Positions 59,773 to 64,000 of a DNA stretch of 64,000 bases are shown piece after piece (the first letter of the stretch is position 1; each line of letters starts with the position of its first letter). The translations under genes and the position numbers were made by a program. This stretch comes from an uncultured Anaerolineae bacterium. GTDB lineage: Bacteria; Chloroflexota; Anaerolineae; Aggregatilineales; Phototrophicaceae. The notes under the pieces are model-generated. The model searched no databases and had not been told where the DNA came from. It worked only from the letters and a program-made list of their open reading frames with translations. The DNA lies in the NCBI GenBank assembly GCA_937944445.1, contig CALDYP010000022.1, positions 1 through 64,000 of the forward strand. Reading direction: 5' to 3'.

Positions 59773-60660
59773 ATGAGCACCCTCACCCAAACATCCGTTA
59801 GCGCACCCACCGCCGAAAAGCGCAAGAACAAGTCATGGGTGGCGCGCCTGTGGCCAGAGCGCTGGTACGTCCACCTCGCGCTGATTGTGTCCATCGTGAT
59901 CCTCGGCTTCCCAGTGTATTACGCGATCGTCGTCAGCACGCAGACCAACGCCCAAGTGTTCGCCTATCAGATGATCCCCGGCGATGCGTTTGAGGCCAAC
60001 CTGCGCCAAGTGATGAACCAAAACATCTGGCAGTACATGACAAACAGCGTCCTCGTCTCGTTGGGCGTGGCCGGCGCGAAAACCCTGCTCTCGCTGTTGG
60101 CGGGCTTGGCCATCGTCTACTTCCGCTTCCCAGCCAAAACCCTGATCTTCGGCTTCATCTTGATCACGTTGATGATGCCGCAGGACGTGCTCATCATCGG
60201 GCTGTTCCGCTTCGTGGCGGGCGATCTAGGCTGGGGTGACACCTATCAAGCCCTCGTCATCCCGCTGGCGGCCAGCGCAACCGGCGTATTCCTGTTCCGT
60301 CAGCACTTCACCAGCATCAGCCCAGAGCTGAGCGAGGCTGCCCAGCTCGACGGCGCGAACCCAATTCAGTTTCTGTTCCGCGTCCTCGTGCCGATGAGTT
60401 GGAACACCATCAGCGCACTGGCCATCATCATGTTCTTGGCGGGGTGGAACCAATACCTCTGGCCGCGCATGATCATCAGCACCGAGGCCAACCAAGTGAT
60501 CCAAGTCGGGCTGCGGCGGCTGCTGAGCGGCGCTGAAACCGGCGAGACCTTCGGCCCGCTCATGTTGGGCGCGGTGATTGCCAGCATCCCACCGATTATC
60601 GTCTTCATCCTAATGCAGAAACAGTTCATGAGCGGGTTCTCGCTCACGCGCGACAAATGA
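59773..60660 (+). CDS. ugpE: ABC transporter permease, UgpE-like
   Basis: Second membrane subunit of the importer, 295 residues, normal length. Helices at ~30-50 and from 90 onward. GLAIVYFRFPAKTLIFGFIL, LITLMMPQDVLII, ASATGVFLFRQHF and the EAA loop EAAQLDGANPIQFLFRVLVP are UgpE hallmarks, and MFLAGWNQYLWPRMI closes the core. GGAG lies before ATG. No ATPase (UgpC) gene is in this window, so it must be encoded elsewhere or shared with other sugar importers. Confidence 0.92.
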   Translation: MSTLTQTSVSAPTAEKRKNKSWVARLWPERWYVHLALIVSIVILGFPVYYAIVVSTQTNAQVFAYQMIPGDAFEANLRQVMNQNIWQYMTNSVLVSLGVAGAKTLLSLLAGLAIVYFRFPAKTLIFGFILITLMMPQDVLIIGLFRFVAGDLGWGDTYQALVIPLAASATGVFLFRQHFTSISPELSEAAQLDGANPIQFLFRVLVPMSWNTISALAIIMFLAGWNQYLWPRMIISTEANQVIQVGLRRLLSGAETGETFGPLMLGAVIASIPPIIVFILMQKQFMSGFSLTRDK

Positions 60661-60690
60661 TCCTCACAGAGTCGTTATGCTTCAGTTAAT

Positions 60691-60720
60691 GTGCCGTGGT
60701 TGAAAAAGCAGCCGCGGCAC
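60691..60720 (+). terminator. Hairpin after ugpE
   Basis: GTGCCGTGG (60691-60699) and CCGCGGCAC (60712-60720) pair over nine positions with one G-T pair and a 12-base loop. No T-run follows; it may still end the ugp transcript. Confidence 0.45.
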
Positions 60721-60762
60721 GTTATGCTTGGCTCTTGGTGACGAAATCGTGGGGCAACCGTA

Positions 60763-63393
60763 GTGCAGCGATTCGATTACTGGGTGCGTGGCGCTCCTGA
60801 TGAGGCCGGTGTTCGCCCTTCTATTGCCGAGCGCGGCTTCAACACTCAAGACAACGGGGCGAGTGACGATGCCCTGCCAGTGACCCCCTTCCCTGATGGG
60901 ACAGGGGCATTAGCTGTCGTGCGCGAGACCCCTGAAACCTTCCTGCTGATCTACGCTCATCCCATGCGTCTGACAACGATTCGCCTGCCAGAGGCCGACC
61001 TGCGCACGCTCAAGGGGGACTTGAAGCCGCTCATCACCCTCGCCCGCAGCGACCTTGACGAGCCGCAGCCGCTGGTCGCCTCTACCAAGTGGACGTTCGA
61101 AATCCGCCGCGAGGCGCTCTACCGCGCGCTGGAGATCTTCGACAGCGACATGCATCAGCTCCTGAGCTTGCTTGCCGCCGCGCTGACCGAGGTCGGGCTT
61201 GCCATCACGCATTTTCCCGCGTCGTTTTCCCGCCGCTATCAGCTCATTCAAGGCTTGATGATGCTGATCCCGTCGCCGCTGCGCTACTTACTCACCTTTT
61301 CGATGAACAGCCGCACCGTGCCGCCGAATCGCCCGCGGGTCATCTTCGTGCAAGGGGAGTATCAAGGGGAACGTCATCAAGCGGAGTGGGGGCAGAAATT
61401 CGCCCTCTCTGTGCAAGAGACAGGCCAAGCCTACGTCGCATTTTTGCGTACGCGCTGGGGCGGCGACCTTGACGATTTCGTGCGAGTGCTGATGGCGCTC
61501 GACAAGGCCGCCTATCAGATTCAGCCTCACAGCACGCTCGCCACAGCGTTGGAGGCGGCGATCGCAGTGATGACCGCCGAGCCAGAAGAGACGCGCCTGC
61601 CCACCGCCACGATGATCGCCCTGCTGGAGGACGGCAGCCTCGACGATGAGAACCGTGATCGCTACATCGACGCGCTGCTGACGAGCGCCACCGATGAACG
61701 CGACGCGACCGCTGCGCACTGGTTGGCGCTCCAAATGGAGCAGCAGCCCGCCCTCAACGACCGGCTGAGCGCGAGCCTTGAGGCGATGCTCGAAACGCAG
61801 CCGGATGCGGTGTACGCCTTCGTGCGCGCCCACCTGAACGCAGGCGGCGACTTGGCACGCTGGCTGCCGCTGCTGCATCACGCGGCGCGTTCGGCCTTTG
61901 CCCTCGTGCTGGCCAGCGAGGACGGCAGCAGCATCATGAGCTGGCTGCAACTGCTCGCCCGCGAGCCAGAGCGCTACAAAATGGCCGAAATCGTGCACGA
62001 GGCGATCCTCAACAGCCTGCCGCTGGCTTATCAGAACGCAGGGCTGGCGCGCGATCTGCTAGTGCGTGCCATTAAGCGCGATCCGACTGTGTTAGATGCG
62101 CTGCTGAACGATCCACAGTTTGCGCAAGCGCTCGCCCCTGAGATTCAAGAGGCGCTCTACCAACATCAGCCCGACGCCATCGCCAGCGTCATCGACCAAT
62201 CGCGCGAACTGTTCCTGCTGGCTGTCGCCCGCGCGCTGCCTCAGCCGCACAGCGTCAACGAGCGGCTGGCGGTCATGTTGTGGCACGTCTACGCGGCCTA
62301 TCCCTCGCTGGTCGTCGCGCCGCCTTACCACCCGCTAAACCTGCTGCGCCGCTTGATCGGGCCAGATCGCGCGGCGTTGACGGATGAAGGTCTCGTCAGT
62401 TTGCTGGTGGCGGTGCTGGCTGAAGGCCACGATGACCGCTTCATCGAGTTCATCACAGCGCTGGCAACCACTGACGAGTTGGCACAGGTGCTGCCGCCCG
62501 TGCTGCGCGCGGTGGAACGCACCGCCGATCAACTCGTCAACCTCATTACGCAGCTCAACAGCAGCGGGCTGCTCACTCAAGAAGCCACCCTGAGCACTTA
62601 CATCAGCCTTTTAGACGCGGCCAACTGGGAAGAGCGCTACACGCAACCGTTCGTTGACCCGCTCGCGCGGCTCATCGCACAGCTTCCACACGTCGCCCTC
62701 CCCGATCACGTGCTCTGGCACATGGTCGAGCGTGTGAGCACTGCGCGCACCGCCGACAGCACTGTCAGAGTCGTTGTGCGTCGTTTGCTCACCACAGTGA
62801 TTGAACCGCACGCGGAAGAACAGCTCGTCGAAGACTTGCTGCGAGTGCGACGGTTGGTTCACACGCACGCCGCGGCGCGTTCTCAGCTCATGCAGTGGTG
62901 GACGACCTACCTCGAAGGGCGCTCCATTCAAGAGCTTGTGCAGCTCGACAAGCTGCTGAGCAGCCAGCGCGCGCTAGACGAGTTGCGCGACAGCCTCGCC
63001 ACGGCGATCGGGGTGCGCCGCCTGTTTGCCGATCGTGACCTGCGCCAATGGGCGGAGGACATCGCCACCACCTACCGCGTCCTGCGCGCGCTCAGTGAAG
63101 GGTTCGACCCCGAGCAGCGCAGCGGCAGCATCGACGTGCTGACGTTGCAGCGGCTGCTAGTGGCTGCCAGCAATTGGCCTTCCGATCAAAAACAAGTGCT
63201 TGCCGCCAACCTGCGCGATCTAGCAGAACTGCTGCCGACGATGGCCGATGCACGCACCAAGCCCTCTCTCATGCGCAGCGACGAGCAGCTTGAGCGCCGC
63301 CTGATGAGCGGGGAACTCCAGCCGCAAAGCGCTATCGACGTGATGCGCTGGCTGGCGGGCTTTCTTGAAGGCGTACAAAAGAACGGGCTTTAG
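60763..63393 (+). CDS. Large hypothetical protein, 876 aa, predicted helical solenoid
   Basis: Unrecognised. A GTG start with GGGG upstream. The N-terminal ~250 residues are mixed alpha/beta (FLLIYAHPMRLTTIRLPE, LMMLIPSPLRYLLTFSMN, QAYVAFLRTRWGGDLDDFV). From ~260 to the end it is almost wholly helical, rich in Leu, Ala, Asp and Arg, with repeated helix pairs that suggest a HEAT-like scaffold. No signal, membrane helix, Walker motif or catalytic signature is seen. It resembles in outline the long GTPase-associated scaffold proteins, but I cannot support that call. It overlaps the last gene by four bases. Confidence 0.75.
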   Translation: MQRFDYWVRGAPDEAGVRPSIAERGFNTQDNGASDDALPVTPFPDGTGALAVVRETPETFLLIYAHPMRLTTIRLPEADLRTLKGDLKPLITLARSDLDEPQPLVASTKWTFEIRREALYRALEIFDSDMHQLLSLLAAALTEVGLAITHFPASFSRRYQLIQGLMMLIPSPLRYLLTFSMNSRTVPPNRPRVIFVQGEYQGERHQAEWGQKFALSVQETGQAYVAFLRTRWGGDLDDFVRVLMALDKAAYQIQPHSTLATALEAAIAVMTAEPEETRLPTATMIALLEDGSLDDENRDRYIDALLTSATDERDATAAHWLALQMEQQPALNDRLSASLEAMLETQPDAVYAFVRAHLNAGGDLARWLPLLHHAARSAFALVLASEDGSSIMSWLQLLAREPERYKMAEIVHEAILNSLPLAYQNAGLARDLLVRAIKRDPTVLDALLNDPQFAQALAPEIQEALYQHQPDAIASVIDQSRELFLLAVARALPQPHSVNERLAVMLWHVYAAYPSLVVAPPYHPLNLLRRLIGPDRAALTDEGLVSLLVAVLAEGHDDRFIEFITALATTDELAQVLPPVLRAVERTADQLVNLITQLNSSGLLTQEATLSTYISLLDAANWEERYTQPFVDPLARLIAQLPHVALPDHVLWHMVERVSTARTADSTVRVVVRRLLTTVIEPHAEEQLVEDLLRVRRLVHTHAAARSQLMQWWTTYLEGRSIQELVQLDKLLSSQRALDELRDSLATAIGVRRLFADRDLRQWAEDIATTYRVLRALSEGFDPEQRSGSIDVLTLQRLLVAASNWPSDQKQVLAANLRDLAELLPTMADARTKPSLMRSDEQLERRLMSGELQPQSAIDVMRWLAGFLEGVQKNGL

Positions 63394-63995
63394 ATCGCCT
63401 CGTCCCACACGCTAGGCGCGTGCTTGGCACGCGACACCACCGGCGCGACCGCTGGCCGGTTGTGAATACGATACCGCTCAAACAACCAGATCAGCATCAT
63501 GCCAGTGAGCGCCGACTGCGCCAGCGGGGCTAAGAGCACGATCAACAGCGGCTCTGATGCGAACACCACCGGAATGAGCGCATAGCTCAGACCCGCCGCG
63601 ATGTTCGCTAGAACCCACAGGTGCGCTTGATTTACCGCCCGCCGCAGCACCCGCCACTGACACATCGCCACTGGGGTGATGAACAGCGGCATCAGGTACG
63701 CCGGGCCGTTCTGCGCAGTGAAGCGCGGAAACAGCATGACGAACGCGATCAACCCCAACAGACCGAGTATGGCCCCCACAACCGACCCAAAGACCCACCC
63801 CTCGGCGCCCCACCCTAGCCGCTGTTCTATCACCAGCTTTTGCAAAAAGCCTACTGACCAGCCAATCACAACGGCCATCGCGATTAGCATCGCCACCGTC
63901 AACACATTAGAACGCAGAGGATCCGACATCATGAAGCTCGGCCTGTAGGTCAGGCTGATCAGCGACGAGATGAACGACAGCATCGCAAATCCCAA
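63390..63995 (-). CDS. Polytopic membrane protein (5' end uncertain near window edge)
   Basis: At least 180 residues, with about five hydrophobic spans (NVLTVAMLIAMAVVIGWSVG, VVGAILGLLGLIAFVMLFP, LSYALIPVVFASEPLLIVLL among them) and a basic hydrophilic C-terminus. The fold somewhat resembles Yip1-type membrane proteins, but I do not assign it. Possible starts lie at 63995, 63983 and 63932, and the frame may extend past the window. It shares four bases (TTAG) with the 876-residue gene. Confidence 0.65.
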   Translation of the reverse strand: MGFAMLSFISSLISLTYRPSFMMSDPLRSNVLTVAMLIAMAVVIGWSVGFLQKLVIEQRLGWGAEGWVFGSVVGAILGLLGLIAFVMLFPRFTAQNGPAYLMPLFITPVAMCQWRVLRRAVNQAHLWVLANIAAGLSYALIPVVFASEPLLIVLLAPLAQSALTGMMLIWLFERYRIHNRPAVAPVVSRAKHAPSVWDEAI

Positions 63996-64000
63996 AATCA

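Noticed and set aside
1-64000. CRISPR arrays, insertion sequences, prophage or toxin-antitoxin modules
   Set aside because: No regularly spaced direct repeats, no Cas, transposase, integrase or phage structural protein, and no recognisable toxin-antitoxin pair was seen.

Overview
The window is a 64 kb chromosomal stretch of a GC-rich bacterium, packed with genes on both strands and free of rRNA, tRNA, CRISPR or transposase genes that I can see. Gene content points to the Chloroflexota, probably an Anaerolineae-like lineage. The reasons are several FHA-domain proteins, Thr/Pro-rich lipoproteins with SH3-like or CARDB domains, a Ser/Thr kinase fused to a TolB-like propeller, many PAS histidine kinases, and no outer-membrane or LPS genes. 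This assignment is an inference from gene style, not from a marker phylogeny.

Layout. 1-10.1 kb: a polyprenol-phosphate mannosyltransferase (cut by the window edge), an unknown coiled-coil protein behind a GMC alcohol oxidase, a PP2C phosphatase converging on an LCP protein, a large FHA membrane protein, and a DHOD/PyrK-like pair lacking canonical residues. 10.5-20 kb: an orphan response regulator with an FAD amine-oxidase-like gene, an AT-rich TM2-domain gene, a Pro-rich unknown, a left-going block (REC-histidine kinase, EamA transporter, nadE, small unknown) and a classical response regulator/histidine kinase pair. 20-29 kb: flippase-like protein, serine hydrolase, priA, a second LCP protein, a thioredoxin-like lipoprotein, a double-FHA protein and an M24 peptidase. 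29-38.6 kb: PAS kinase, aldo/keto reductase, membrane protein, then the housekeeping run cysS-rlmB-frr-uppS and a GT-C-like membrane protein. 38.3-47.5 kb: small YtxH-like protein, lipoprotein, FHA protein, DUF427, M50-like protease, SH3/CARDB lipoprotein, radA and a 1064-residue multi-PAS kinase. 47.9-64 kb: small unknown, cdsA, methyltransferase, lipoprotein, dnaA with an AT-rich upstream region (candidate oriC), FKBP isomerase, Ser/Thr kinase, TauE-like exporter, ugpB-ugpA-ugpE, an 876-residue unknown and a membrane protein near the right edge.

How the genes fit together. Two themes stand out. One is envelope building: mannosyl and isoprenoid carriers (Dpm-like, uppS, cdsA), two LCP attachment enzymes, a beta-lactamase-fold hydrolase and a flippase-like protein. 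The other is phospho-signalling: PP2C, a Ser/Thr kinase and three FHA proteins, plus two response regulators and four histidine kinases. Many genes are preceded by an extended -10 element, TGCTAYRAT, usually with no clear -35; this settles several start codons.

The least expected observations are: (i) a short dispersed repeat of up to 125 bp with terminal inverted repeats and a hairpin maintained through G-T pairs; (ii) a DnaA whose DNA-recognition motif is shortened and changed, next to clustered TATCCC motifs; (iii) a DHOD/PyrK-like pair without the catalytic cysteine segment; and (iv) a 101-bp convergent overlap that codes on both strands.
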